Shown in pieces: positions 18,392-29,002 of a DNA stretch of 64,000 bases. Made by a program: the position numbers and the translations under genes. The stretch is from Microthyrium microscopicum. Its lineage: Eukaryota > Ascomycota > Dothideomycetes > Microthyriales > Microthyriaceae. The notes beneath the pieces are model-generated. The model did not search any database. It was not told the origin of the DNA and saw nothing but the letters and a program-made list of their open reading frames with translations. Every line of letters starts with the position of its first letter. Positions within the stretch are counted from its first letter, which is position 1. The stretch is from positions 596,748 to 660,747 of the forward strand of contig MU004242.1 of the NCBI GenBank assembly GCA_010405405.1, in the 5' to 3' direction.

Positions 18392-20887
18392 TCATCTATT
18401 GTTCCGTCGAGCCATCGCAGCTTGCAGATCATTACCCATGATCTGTGTTGGCTGTACGTCCGTCGTTCTGAAGAAACAGTTCTCGCCATGAGCAGTCTGA
18501 TGATAGTTGCCGTCCCTCGTTACAATCGAGCCCCATGGTGCCAGACATTCCCAGCAAAATTCATGACTGCAGCTACGGCACGTCATGTGAAAGCAACCGC
18601 CGTCTTTCTCGGTGTTGACATTACAATTCTCGCCTGGGCATCGCTTGGTGTTTGCCGCAATCCAATTTTGCGTCTCTCCGTGGTCTGGATCTCCGTGTTC
18701 GCGCTGATTGTCGAATTGCGAGCAGTTTTGGCCTTCATGCCATGGCATTTGGTGCTGGAAGCACATTTGGAATTGACAAGAATCGCAGACGATTTGCTGG
18801 GTGGCAAGGTCTTCTTCGTACAGTTGGCCATTTTGGCAGCCTTCGCGGAGACACCAGCGGAAGTTTTCTTCAGTTGCCAGAAGATTCAGGAGTTGGTAGC
18901 GGTCAAATTTTTCGGCGGTTTCTGGGGTTGCGAGGACTTGGACTTCGTTGTCGGTGAGTTTGCGGTTGCATTGGCAGCAGGTCAGACGGTCGCAGCCGTT
19001 ACGGCCGTGGCATTCAAGTTCGGAGGACAGGTTCATTTCGAAGCAGATTTTACATGTCTCCATTGGGTGATCACAACTAAGGATGAACTTTGTCGGGAAG
19101 AGCATAACTTGCCACATCCATTTGCCGCGGAAGTCTTGACATGTCTCGATCCATTCCTCTTCAGAAGCGAAATTTATTTCGTGATAGGACTCCGTGCAAA
19201 TGCAGCATTCTTTAGGTTCAGTGCTGCGTAGGAAGAATTTCGTAAATAGAGGGACTTTGTCGTTCTCGTCATCAAGGTCGCAGTACATGATCTTGCCTGC
19301 TTCAAAAGCACGAGTACGTCCTGTGTCTGGATCAAAAAGGCCTGTCTCTCCTGATTGATCAAAAAACTCCTTCAAGTGTCCACGTTCGTATAAACGTTTC
19401 TGGAGTCTAGAGGCAGTGCTAAGAGCAGTTGCGGTTGGCCGGGGCTCCAGCGCTTGAAGACCCGCTCGAAGTACCGATGCTCGTTCATACGCAGCCGTTA
19501 TTTGTTGACCAATCTCTCCCATCGTAGCCACCATGGTTATAAGTTCGCCAACGTGACGGACATCGGAGAAGGCGGCGCAGTTTGGTGCTGGACAGTACAG
19601 CCATTGCAGTGTATCCAGGTTATGCCACCAATTGTTTTGGACTTTATCAAGGAGAGCGTTGGGAAGGCATTTATTGCATATCGAACTGGAGCAGCACTCT
19701 GTCTGCGAGTATCGAGGGGAGAACTCGTTGATTGCATTGACTGACTGGCTGGCGTTGGGTTTTGTCGCAATCTTTGGAACTTTACAGATTGTGCAAATGT
19801 TGATCGTGAGAGAGTCTTCAATGCTTTGTCCGGCAAAATGTTGGTTTAGGTTGTCCCTGAATTGAAGCGCTTCTGTGGTCTCGAGCCCAAGGTCTAGCGA
19901 ATGGCTATTTAGACTGACGATTGATTTAGTTTCTTTGAAGATTTGTGTTTCTGTGTTATTTTCCGTTGTTGCTGGGAGTGCCAGTTTGGAGAAGCCAGCT
20001 CCAATGAGTTGAAGCATAAGTACTTTCCGGGCACTGAGACCGTTACATGTAAATGGTTTCAAAAGAGAATTGTCTGTCTTGGCTTTGTCAAGTTCGGCCT
20101 TGAGGCTTTCAACTTCAGACTTCAAATTTTCTTGAACTGAGATGAGGCCCACTGCTCGGTCTTGCAATCCGTCGATTTGGTCATTTTGATCTTGTATTTG
20201 GGTCTCCAGTTCTTGCTGCAATTGTTCTGCTCGCTCTGCACTCTTTGCAGACTCTTTTTTCAGACTGACCACTTCCTGTTCCCGCGTTGTAGCTGCCGAT
20301 TTCAAGACCTCGATTTCATTTTCAAGAGACTTTGTGCTTCGCCAGGCTTCAACAACAGGCTCACTGGCTTGCGATAGAGCCCATTTGAGTTCGACTTTGG
20401 CTGAGACAATCTTGTCTTGCTGAATCTGATGTGTCTCTTTGACTGAGACTGCCCATTGTTGATATTCGTCAATGTGTCCACGAAGGTTCTCAATCGTGTC
20501 GAGATTTGACTGGATTTGGCCTTCTGTCATGGCATTTGTGAATTCTAGAGCCGTGACTTGATGTTGTCGATCTTGAAGCTCCCTTTCGAGGTCTGAGACT
20601 TTGGTGGTGAGATTGTTGTTTTCCTGGGTTATTGAATCGCTCACTGCTTTGATGGCCTCAGCCTCTTCAGCGGCGCTCTTGATTTTTTTCGTGTCAGCAT
20701 CTTGTTGATCTATCTGGACGAGTAGCCGAGCCTGAAGATCTTCGATTTGTTTAAGCGCATTGGCTAGAAGACTTTCCTGTAAAGCCTGGTCCGAAAGGCG
20801 ATTTTTGGGTTCTTCAGAAAGGTCAACGCTGCTTTTGGTTACACTGACGGAAGGTTTATTCTTCCTCGATCTCAGAAATGATGGCAT
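18392..20887 (-). CDS. RBR-type E3 ubiquitin ligase with N-terminal coiled coil
   Basis: A single exon of 831 residues from the ATG at 20887 (MPSFLRSRKNKPS). Residues about 30-290 are a long coiled coil rich in Gln/Glu/Lys. A separate Cys-rich region with CTICKVPK...CCSSSICNKCL spans about 362-410. RING1 begins ECCICTESYHEI (about 559), with SCDHPMETCKICF later and CCQCNRKL at its end. The in-between-RING domain holds FRWCLREGCQNG, IVCDSCQFQMCFQHQMPWH. RING2 is KRCPGENCNV...GGCFHMTCRSCSHEFCWEC, in which Cys765 is the expected thioester-forming residue of RBR ligases. The protein should therefore transfer ubiquitin by a RING/HECT hybrid mechanism, as Ariadne and parkin do. The front coiled coil and extra Cys cluster are not part of the usual Ariadne layout. 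Target unknown. Confidence 0.88.
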   Translation of the reverse strand: MPSFLRSRKNKPSVSVTKSSVDLSEEPKNRLSDQALQESLLANALKQIEDLQARLLVQIDQQDADTKKIKSAAEEAEAIKAVSDSITQENNNLTTKVSDLERELQDRQHQVTALEFTNAMTEGQIQSNLDTIENLRGHIDEYQQWAVSVKETHQIQQDKIVSAKVELKWALSQASEPVVEAWRSTKSLENEIEVLKSAATTREQEVVSLKKESAKSAERAEQLQQELETQIQDQNDQIDGLQDRAVGLISVQENLKSEVESLKAELDKAKTDNSLLKPFTCNGLSARKVLMLQLIGAGFSKLALPATTENNTETQIFKETKSIVSLNSHSLDLGLETTEALQFRDNLNQHFAGQSIEDSLTINICTICKVPKIATKPNASQSVNAINEFSPRYSQTECCSSSICNKCLPNALLDKVQNNWWHNLDTLQWLYCPAPNCAAFSDVRHVGELITMVATMGEIGQQITAAYERASVLRAGLQALEPRPTATALSTASRLQKRLYERGHLKEFFDQSGETGLFDPDTGRTRAFEAGKIMYCDLDDENDKVPLFTKFFLRSTEPKECCICTESYHEINFASEEEWIETCQDFRGKWMWQVMLFPTKFILSCDHPMETCKICFEMNLSSELECHGRNGCDRLTCCQCNRKLTDNEVQVLATPETAEKFDRYQLLNLLATEENFRWCLREGCQNGQLYEEDLATQQIVCDSCQFQMCFQHQMPWHEGQNCSQFDNQREHGDPDHGETQNWIAANTKRCPGENCNVNTEKDGGCFHMTCRSCSHEFCWECLAPWGSIVTRDGNYHQTAHGENCFFRTTDVQPTQIMGNDLQAAMARRNNR

Positions 20888-21881
20888 TTTCGCTTGAGTA
20901 TTCAACCCACCAGTTTGGGTCAGATGTAACGCTGATATGTACTTATTGGCCGGAGTGAAACGCGAGGAATTGTTGTGTTCTTGTATACTTGGTAGGGTAT
21001 TAAGCCTAAGGGACCGGTATTACTAGTACCGTACTTTCTAAAAATCGTGTCCTTGGCTCTCTGGGCATGAACGAAGGTCACATCATGTCAACCAAAAGAA
21101 CAGGCCTCAGAACAGACTTATCAGTTGTATATCTTGTGGCTGTTCCCTGTCACGGGTCGTAAGGGAGGATGTGGATGAGTCCGCCTTGTGTTGTTGCAAG
21201 AGCTGGTGGCTTCAAATCGACATGGCACTGCCCACTTCAGAGGATGGATTACAGGCGAAAGTATCGGCTCAAATGGCGGCTTGCCTTTGTTAGTGGTTCT
21301 GCCTTGATAGACGCTGCTGCGGCGCAGCCTTTAACTATCAACATCTCGGCCAATCAATCTCGCTCGTGTTTCAGCCTGATCAAGTTCCGAACGGGCTCAG
21401 ACTGACTTGAGAGTTCAGGGAGATTGTTACTGTATCCGACAAAGCTCGTGCCTATATGTACAGCCTCAAGACTACCACTTGCAACATACCTCCGATAACT
21501 TTAAGCATTCTTTTGATGATTTCGAGTATTGTTGCGAGACTGAGACTGCGGAGTAATTCCAAGCTGGGAAACTTTGGCCCCCACTACTTGCGGCTTCTCA
21601 CGGCTATTAGATTGAACTTTACTCGTCTTTATTTCGATGACATTACGCCGGAGTATGAACACGATTGTTCGTGCAGTGTTAGTGAAACATTGGACTCTCT
21701 GAGCTGCCTCTTGTAGAATAGTTCGTCCATACAAGTGAGCTTCGGCTTTGACAAGCATTGCATTGCAGATAAGGCTGTTTTCAAGTGACTTCAACAAGTT
21801 TGGTGGGTCTTCCAAGGGTTAGCAAACAACTCTAGCTCCCACTTTTTAGCCGTGGATCGTACTTACTCTACCGTACTCTAC
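20888..21881. other. Intergenic region with one doubtful ORF
   Basis: Upstream region of the RBR gene. It contains an open minus-strand frame at 21501-21815, listed separately, and nothing else that could be recognised. Confidence 0.4.
21501..21815 (-). CDS. Doubtful small ORF, possibly a gene fragment
   Basis: About 104 codons, beginning at a non-ATG codon; the first ATG is about 20 codons in. The sequence NAMLVKAEAHLYGRTILQEA then AQRVQCFTNTARTIVFILRR has a natural amino-acid composition and an amphipathic helical look, but no family is recognised. It lies 67 bases from MITE copy 2 and may be the remaining exon of a disrupted gene. Confidence 0.2.
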   Translation of the reverse strand: MEDPPNLLKSLENSLICNAMLVKAEAHLYGRTILQEAAQRVQCFTNTARTIVFILRRNVIEIKTSKVQSNSREKPQVVGAKVSQLGITPQSQSRNNTRNHQKNA

Positions 21882-22117
21882 CTCTTCGTGAACAAAATAA
21901 GTGAGCCTTTTCGACAGCTACTCCCGTCGATTGCGATGGCTGCCATAACACTTCTTGAAGAGCGATTGCCCTAATTCCCATTAGCGTCGTAAAACTTATA
22001 TCTGATTATCAAATATGATGGTAATTATAGTAGCCCCTCTTTAAGAAGTGGTATGGCAGCCATTGCAGTCGATGGGAGTAGTCGTCGAAACGGCTCACTT
22101 ATTTTGTCCGTCGAGAG
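21882..22117. mobile_element. MITE family A, copy 2 (about 236 bp)
   Basis: The ends read ACAAAATAAGTGAGCC (left) and, inverted, CGGACAAAATAAGTGAGCCG (right). The inner blocks TCGATTGCGATGGCTGCCAT (left) and ATGGCAGCCATTGCAGTCGA (right) are near reverse complements and match copy 1 at 8777. TCTAC flanks both sides (21877-21881 and 22118-22122), a possible 5-bp target-site duplication. The LINE insertion begins only about 90 bases further on. Confidence 0.85.
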
Positions 22118-22197
22118 TCTACCATTCTTTCGTGAATTACAAACCGGTTGCTTGGATCTCTAGCTTGGCGAGTTCAGCTTTGGTACCCGTAACGAGC

Positions 22198-22208
22198 AAA
22201 GTCTACTC
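22198..22208 (+). repeat. LINE target-site duplication, left copy
   Basis: AAAGTCTACTC, identical to 28992-29002, bracketing the LINE. An 11-bp exact duplication fits target-primed reverse transcription. Confidence 0.85.
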
Positions 22209-23349
22209 CAATTTGATTTGATTTGATTTGATTAAATCCTAATCCGTTGTAGCTGCCTCAAAATGGCGCTATGTTGGTTATATCTAAAGATCTAAATCTA
22301 CCTAAGTAAGTAGTTAAACTACTTCTATAGGTCTAGGTGCTAATCCTCCTACCTAGAAGATTAGGTTACCCAAAATTATTAGTAGGTCTATTTTAATCTT
22401 AGTCTATCCCCTACGACTAGTTAATTAGCTCTTAGGTACAAAGAGCTAGCTATTATATAAGAAGATAATAAAATATATTAAAGATAAATATTAAAATTAT
22501 AGCGTTTTCTATTAAAGTTAAGTTACTTATAGTTTAGTATACTAGCACTTTCCTATATATAATAATAGCGATAAGGTATAAGTTCCTCTTTATAATTAAT
22601 TCTAATAAAGACTAGATTAAGTTTTTATATTAAGATAGAAGTATCCTATTTATAAACGTAATTTTTATAATTATAAGAGTAAAAATAAGTATAGAACTAA
22701 AGTAAATAAATAAACTAATAAGCGCTAAAGAATTATATAGTATTAAAAAAGAGTAGCCTAAATAATATCTAATAATTATTCTATTCTATATTTTTAAGCT
22801 ATTATAGAAAGAGATATATTATAATAGTAGATAACGTATTAAAGACTATATATACTACTATCTATCTTTACCTTAATACTAATAAGGTAGGTATAGTTAT
22901 ATTTTAACATCTATAAATTACCTAAGAACGTTTATTTAATAAATAAAGCAAGAAGAGCGTTCTACTTTCTTTACCTTAACTAAGAGTGTCTTTTTATTAA
23001 TTAGTTAACCTTATAGCTAGATACTTTTACGTAAATTATTATAATTAGTATAATAAATAAGTAAATAGAGTAGTATTTAATTCTTCTATTTATAACTATA
23101 AATACTATCTTCTATAACCCTTATTTTTTTAAGATAGTCTTTAAAAGTAATCTTTTTAGAGTATAGTTAAATAAGTATTATAAAAAAGTATTTACTTATA
23201 AACTTATAAGTCTTAAGGATACTTTTTATAATAAAAAATTCTTTAATAAATTTAAAAAGATATTATTTAGTAGTTCTATTAGTCTAGCGTTCTTTCTATT
23301 CCTAATTAGTCCTTTAGAGAGTTAAGGTTAATATTACTATCTTAATCCT

Positions 23350-23900
23350 ATAGAGAAATAGTAACGTAAGTATATTAGTAATTAAACCCTTTTAGTTCTT
23401 TTTAATAGTAGCTTCTTTAGTAGCTTTATCTACTAACTTATTCCTCTTAATATTAGTATAAGCTAGTACCTAGTAGATAAAGACTTTTACGTTCTTTCTT
23501 TTTAATACTTTAAAGTACTATATTGCTCTTATAATAAGATACTAACTAGATTTAGCTCTTAGTTTATAGACTACTTTTATAGTACTTTAGCTATTAATAA
23601 AGATTATAATATCTTTTATAAGAGAGTAGGTAGTAAAAGTAGTATAAGCTATTATAAGAGCTAAGATAATTCTTTATAGTTTAGCTACGTAGTTATTACT
23701 TATATTATTATAGCCTATATAGAAATAGATTTTTTTAGTTATTAATATATTATAGGCTATAAAGCTAACCTTACCCTTTATGGCGCTTTTATTAATATAG
23801 AGTATATATATTATAAAGTCGTTAAGAGCTACCTTAATAATAGTATTATATAATTTAGTTACCTATTCCTTATTAGTAATTATAATAGATATTAACTCTT
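23350..23900 (-). pseudogene. LINE RNase H domain, decayed
   Basis: Minus-strand reading gives a run like NNYVAKLYRIILALIIAY, then TINSxSTIKVVYKLRAK-like text and AYTNIKRNKLVDKATKEAT. This matches the RNase H pattern of an early Glu in 'A-E-L..I..AL', a 'D-S-Q-A-x-I-K-A' block and 'P-A-H-x-N-I-x-G-N-E-x-A-D-K-A-A-K-E-A', with Glu, Asp and Gln codons turned to Lys, Asn or stop by C-to-T or G-to-A change. Confidence 0.75.
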
Positions 23901-23999
23901 CCTATAAGGAAAATATACTAGGTTTAATAACTTCTAAATATAGAATTATCTCTTATAAGTCTAGTAAGAGAGTAGATAAGTAATAGTCCTATAAAAAGA

Positions 24000-25900
24000 G
24001 CTTTTTAAGCTTTTATAATAAACTAAGAAGGTAATAATCTTTAATAGAAGGGCTACCCTTATAGTTATTCTATAAAAGTAATATTTTATAGTATATTAGT
24101 AATATTTAAATACGTAGAAGCATATTCTCTATAAATTATTTTATAGTTATATTTATTAGTAGTATTATAAGTTAGACTTTAAGCATAGTAATTAATATAG
24201 TTTTAAATGCTCTAGATATATAATAAAGAGCTTTCTTTTAGATTATAATTATTACCTTTTTAATCTTTTTAGCCTTCCTAATTATATTATAGCTATACGC
24301 TAATATATACTATGCTATTAGTCTATATAGTATTTAAAGTATAAAAACCTCTTTATATAGAGTTCTTAATTATAGTAGTTAAAGACCCTATACTAAGGCG
24401 CTAACTATAGCTAAAGTACTAATATATTTTTTAGCTTTCTTAACTATAGAGGCAAGATAGGCATTTCTAGTAAGTTTGCTATTAAGTATAATACTAAAAT
24501 ATTTAATAGTTATTAATAGCTTTATTATTTAGATTGTCCTATTTATAAGTAAGATATAGAGTAATCTCTCTTTATTTACTTTACGTTTATCTTTAGTAAT
24601 AAGGTTTTTCTTATTAGTTATTAGGCATAGAAAATAAATAAGTTAATATTTTTCTAGATTAAATACTAAGGTAGACTTAATAGCCTATTACTTAGTTTCT
24701 TTATATATTTATAAGAGAATACTTATTATTTCTATAGTATTTTTACCTTTAGCTATATAGCTAATATTATTAATAAACGTAGTAATAAGGCGGTCATTAA
24801 GATATTAACTAATTTAGACTAATAGAGAGTTATAAATAATATATAGAAGTAGTAAGATAGGTAAGCCTTAGGAAATACCTAATAGTTATAGAATATTAGT
24901 AGTATTACCTTCTAGAAATATAATTATAGTATATTATCCTTAAAGAGTACTCTTAAAGTAGTTAATTACTACTATTAGTATACTAATAGCTTATAATTTA
25001 TAAAATAGTTATAAGTAATTTATAAGGTTAAAAGCGCCTAATTTATTAAGTAGTACTATGCTAATAGTTATTCCTTATTAGTAACTAGTAAGAATCTTTT
25101 TAAATATAAAGTAGAAAGCATAATTATAAGATAAGGCTTATCTTCCCTTATAGTATATCTAAGGTAGTAGTTAGTATTTCTTAATTAAGTATATAAGTCT
25201 TTTAGTTAAGACTTTATCTATAACTTTACTTAAAGTATTAAGTAGTACTATAGGTTAATAAGCTTTAGCTATAGTATAATCTAGCTTGCCTAACTTATAA
25301 AATACGATGATATTTAAACTCTTAAAATACATTAGGCAATATCCTAGGTCTAAATAGGCATTAAAGAAAAGTATAAGGATCTAAGAAAGCTTATTAAGAG
25401 CTATATTAATAGCTTTATACTTAATATTGTCTAGGCCTATAGCCTTATTAGGGCTTATTTCCTTAATAGCTTCTACTACTTTATATTAAGTAATTATTAG
25501 TATTATTAAAGATTATCTATATTAGTAGCCTTAAATATTTAATAGATCCGCCTTTAGTAGCTTTAGAAAAAATATATTATTATATACTTTAGCTTTATCT
25601 TCTATCGTACGTTATAATTAACCTTTAGTGTTTTTAATATCTAAGATAAAGCTTATCTTTATAGTATTCTTATTCTTTAACTATTTTACTAGTTTCTATA
25701 AATTATCTATACTCTCTATATTACCTATCTTAGCTTAATAGTAGTCCTAAGATACTTTATATATAACTTTACTTACTTCTTATCTTATAAGTTAGAATTA
25801 GATAAAGTCTTTATTAAGGCCTATTCTTTAGTATTTACGTTTTATACATTTCTATACTTTAAGTTTCGTAGTATATTCTAAGGTCTATCTAAGGTATAAT
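24000..25900 (-). pseudogene. LINE reverse transcriptase, decayed
   Basis: At 24759-24779 the minus strand reads TFINNIS where non-LTR reverse transcriptases have the catalytic (F/Y)xDD; both aspartates have become asparagine by G-to-A. Downstream in the same reading is a stretch (ILLQIYKETKQ, FNLEKY, KYFSIILNSKLTRNAYLASI) corresponding to the conserved thumb-side motif '(Y)LGI.LD..L.W..H'. Stops are frequent. Confidence 0.8.
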
Positions 25901-27599
25901 CTAGGTTTAATAATACTAATTAGCATAGTAGTTTTAATAGCGTTACTAATTACTTTAATAATACTTTCTAAAGTCTTATTAATCTACTTAGTCGTTTTAA
26001 GTCTTATATCTTCTTCTTTTAAGAGTCTTTAACTTAGTTATTTATAAAATTTATTAAGGTTAATTTTATCTTATAGGAAAATTTTGCGTTATAGGCTTTA
26101 CTCTTATAGTAGACTACTAAAGATTATTTTAATTAGAAAGTAATTAGAATCTCTATTTAAGACGTCTACTATATTGCTTTAAATTAGATATTACTATAAG
26201 TTATAACTTATATAACTAAGGTTAATAGTAGATTCTTTAGTTACACTATTCCTTATATTTATAGGTCTTATAATAGTACTTACTTTAAAGTTAAGTAGAA
26301 GACTATTCTTTTAGAGTATTTCTTAAAAGATTTTAATATATTTTAGATAATAAGTTTTTATTCTATATCTACCCTATTAATAGTAGTATATATTTAGATC
26401 TCTTATAACTATTACGCTATTAGATTATTACTAGTTATATTAAAGTATAAACATAAGATAAGGAAGAATACTATATTATAGGTTATTAACGCTAGTAAAA
26501 GGCTTAGTGCTACCTTTATAAAGATTATATATATTATAGATCGTTACTAAGTAGTTAAATAGCTATATCTTAACTACAGTAAGATCTAAGCTAAGGTATA
26601 TAGTTTAGATATATAAAAAAAAAATAGAGTTACTTATAAAAAGATAGACTTAAGTTATTAAGGAAAGTAAGTAGAATAAATAAAATTAATTAGCTATTAG
26701 ATTAGTAATTATTAGTATATTTCTCTATATACTTTACTATAGTTCTTATACTACTATAATATTATAACTCTATATCCTTTCATCTATAAGTACTTCTTTT
26801 ATAATCTTAATATTCTTTCTTATATTAATTTATAAGATATAGAGTTTATCTTTTATATTAGTAATAGTATCATCTAAGGTATTATTATTACTTATTATTA
26901 TTTAATTTTAAGATAGTACTTTAAGTCTTTATACTTATTAAAGTTATTAACTTTTTATTTAATAGTACTATTAAAGATAAGGCTTTAGTTAACGCTATAG
27001 TGCTCTTATAATTAAATAATTTATTAACTTTTATTAAGGTACTTACTACCTTATTTTTATTCTATTCTTCTTTATTAGTACTAAAGCTAGTTAGCTTATC
27101 CCCCTTTAGTTCCTATAGCTTAGAGCCTATTAGTCCTAAGCCTCTTTCCTACTTTTTCTTTATAAAGAAAAATATTAGTAACAAGCTATTAGAATCCCTT
27201 TACCTTTTAGAAAGACTTTTCTTCCCGTTTAGGATAAATCCTACTAATAATAAGACAGAGAATAGTCTATATAGTATAGTTAGCCTTACGCCTATTAGCT
27301 TAGCCTTAAGAATCATTACGTTTATACCTATAAAGACTAAGCCTTTTAATATAGTAGCTTTTATAGTTATAGGTTTTACCTTAGCTAGTAGTAAAGCTTT
27401 TAGCTTTAGTAGAGCAACCTTTAACTTTACGTTTATATTTATCTTAGATATTACTATTAGTAGTAATAATATCTATTATAGTTATATTTCTATAGGTATT
27501 AGTAATAATTTTTTTATTAGTATAGTTCTAAGTAGTTTCTTTAGTATTTCCTTAAGTAATATCTTTTTATTAATTCTTATAAGCAGTTTAAATAGCAAT

Positions 27600-28850
27600 A
27601 AGCTTATCTTAGTAAACTCTAACTAATATATATTCTTAGCTAGTATAGCCTTTACTTTTACTATTCTCTCCTCTTTCTTCTTATAATCTTTATATACTAT
27701 TAACTACGCTTTATATAGCCTATTATAGAGGCAACATTTTAGTATATTATTTACTAATTAATAAGCTAAGGTTAAATAAGTACGTAAAGCATAATAACTA
27801 TAGTAATCACTCCTAGGACATTAGATTCCTATATATCTATATTTATAATATTTAAAACACCTTTTAATTTTATAGTCCCTAGCATATCTTTAAACTCTTT
27901 TAATTCCTCTATTCTAATTAAGGGCCTTAGCATAGAGGACGTTATTAGTAGCAAATAGAGTTTTAAAGTTAAGTACTATTAATATATCTTTTTAGGTTAC
28001 GTTTAGCTTCTTAAGCAAGAAGAAGTTATTAATTAGGTATCTATAGAAAAGTTCTTAGTTTTAATAAGTCTATTTCTTAATAATCTTTAACTTATCCTCT
28101 TTAAGGCTTTCTATATTTACGCTATATATAAGGACACTATAAATAGAAATCTATATATCTACATATACACCTATAGCCCTTTATTATTTTTCCTTATAAA
28201 TTTAGAGGATCTCTACTTATATAGCTATCTTAGCAAATAGCTAGACGTCTCTACTTAGAAGGAAGTAGGCAGTAATAATTTTAGCTTAGTAGAGAAGAAA
28301 AAAGAAGAAGTTCTAAATCATTTTATTAGCTTTTTTAATAATATCTTATTTATAGTTCTTAGTAGTATAGAGTATAAAGAACTATTCCTTATTATTAACG
28401 CGTACTATTAGAGTATAATATTTAGGTACGTTACTAAATAGAGAGGTTAACGTTAGTTTAGATTAGATTAAAGAAGGTAATAGAGCTAAGGCTATTATAT
28501 TAGCCTAAGTATATACTCCTTATAGTTTAGTATTAGGGCTTTAGGTATTAGATTTAGGCACGTTAATATTATATTTAATAACCTTTATATTAGTTTTTAA
28601 CGCATTAGTATTTTCTCTAATCTAATTAATAGCCTTTAAAATATTACTTATAGTAAGTTCCTATTCCTATTTTTTAAAATAGTTATTAATAAAGTAGAAT
28701 AGTAGTTCTAGTTTATACTAGGGACATAATTTTTCTTTATTTTCTATAGTATTATAAATAAATTTAGTAATATTATTAATCTCTATAATAATATTAGATC
28801 TATATGTCTACAAGTTTAGATCCTTAACATCCATAATAAGCTACTACGCC
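27600..28850 (-). pseudogene. LINE ORF1 (gag-like, zinc-knuckle) region, decayed
   Basis: Around 27660-27880 the minus strand reads KRCFKYYKYRYIGIQCPRSD and later a C-C-L-Y-N-R pattern followed by KDYKKKEERI. This is recognisable as tandem CCHC knuckles (C-x2-C-x4-H-x4-C) in which several Cys (TGC/TGT) codons have become Tyr by G-to-A. Confidence 0.65.
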
Positions 28851-28991
28851 ACCTTGCTTATTACTAAAAAGAGTTAGATAAGATTCTTCAGAGCTAGAAA
28901 AGTATTTTGTAGTATTTATTAGGTAGTAATTCGTAGCGGTAGTAGAGTTAGAGCAAAAAGTAGTTTTAGTCACGAAGTTGTTGTTTTTCTT

Positions 28992-29002
28992 AAAGTCTAC
29001 TC
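28992..29002 (+). repeat. LINE target-site duplication, right copy
   Basis: AAAGTCTACTC, immediately before the LINE 5' end (minus-strand start AGAAAAACAACAACTTCGTG). Confidence 0.85.

Larger units (their letters stand above)
22209..28991 (-). mobile_element. Complete Tad-like LINE (non-LTR retrotransposon), inactivated by RIP
   Basis: About 6.8 kb, oriented on the minus strand. It is bracketed by the 11-bp duplication AAAGTCTACTC. Its 3' end (plus-strand 22209-22236) is a short tandem repeat reading (AAATC)n on the element strand, a typical LINE tail. In the element's sense order I can read, through many stop codons: a gag-like protein with zinc knuckles (about 28.8-27.6 kb), an endonuclease-like region (about 27-26 kb), reverse transcriptase (about 25.9-24 kb) and RNase H (about 23.9-23.35 kb). 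This is the domain order of Tad1-type fungal LINEs. CpA and TpG are almost absent across the interior while TpA is abundant and CpG is still present, which is the mark of RIP on both strands. Confidence 0.9.

Noticed and set aside
18422-19231. 269-codon open frame on the plus strand
   Set aside because: It lies antisense to the RBR gene, whose zinc motifs are unmistakable; the Cys-rich composition of the true gene produces the open opposite strand.
22280-28830. AT-rich block as a centromere or as a gene-free isochore
   Set aside because: LINE domains, terminal repeat tail and an 11-bp duplication explain it as one RIPped transposon.
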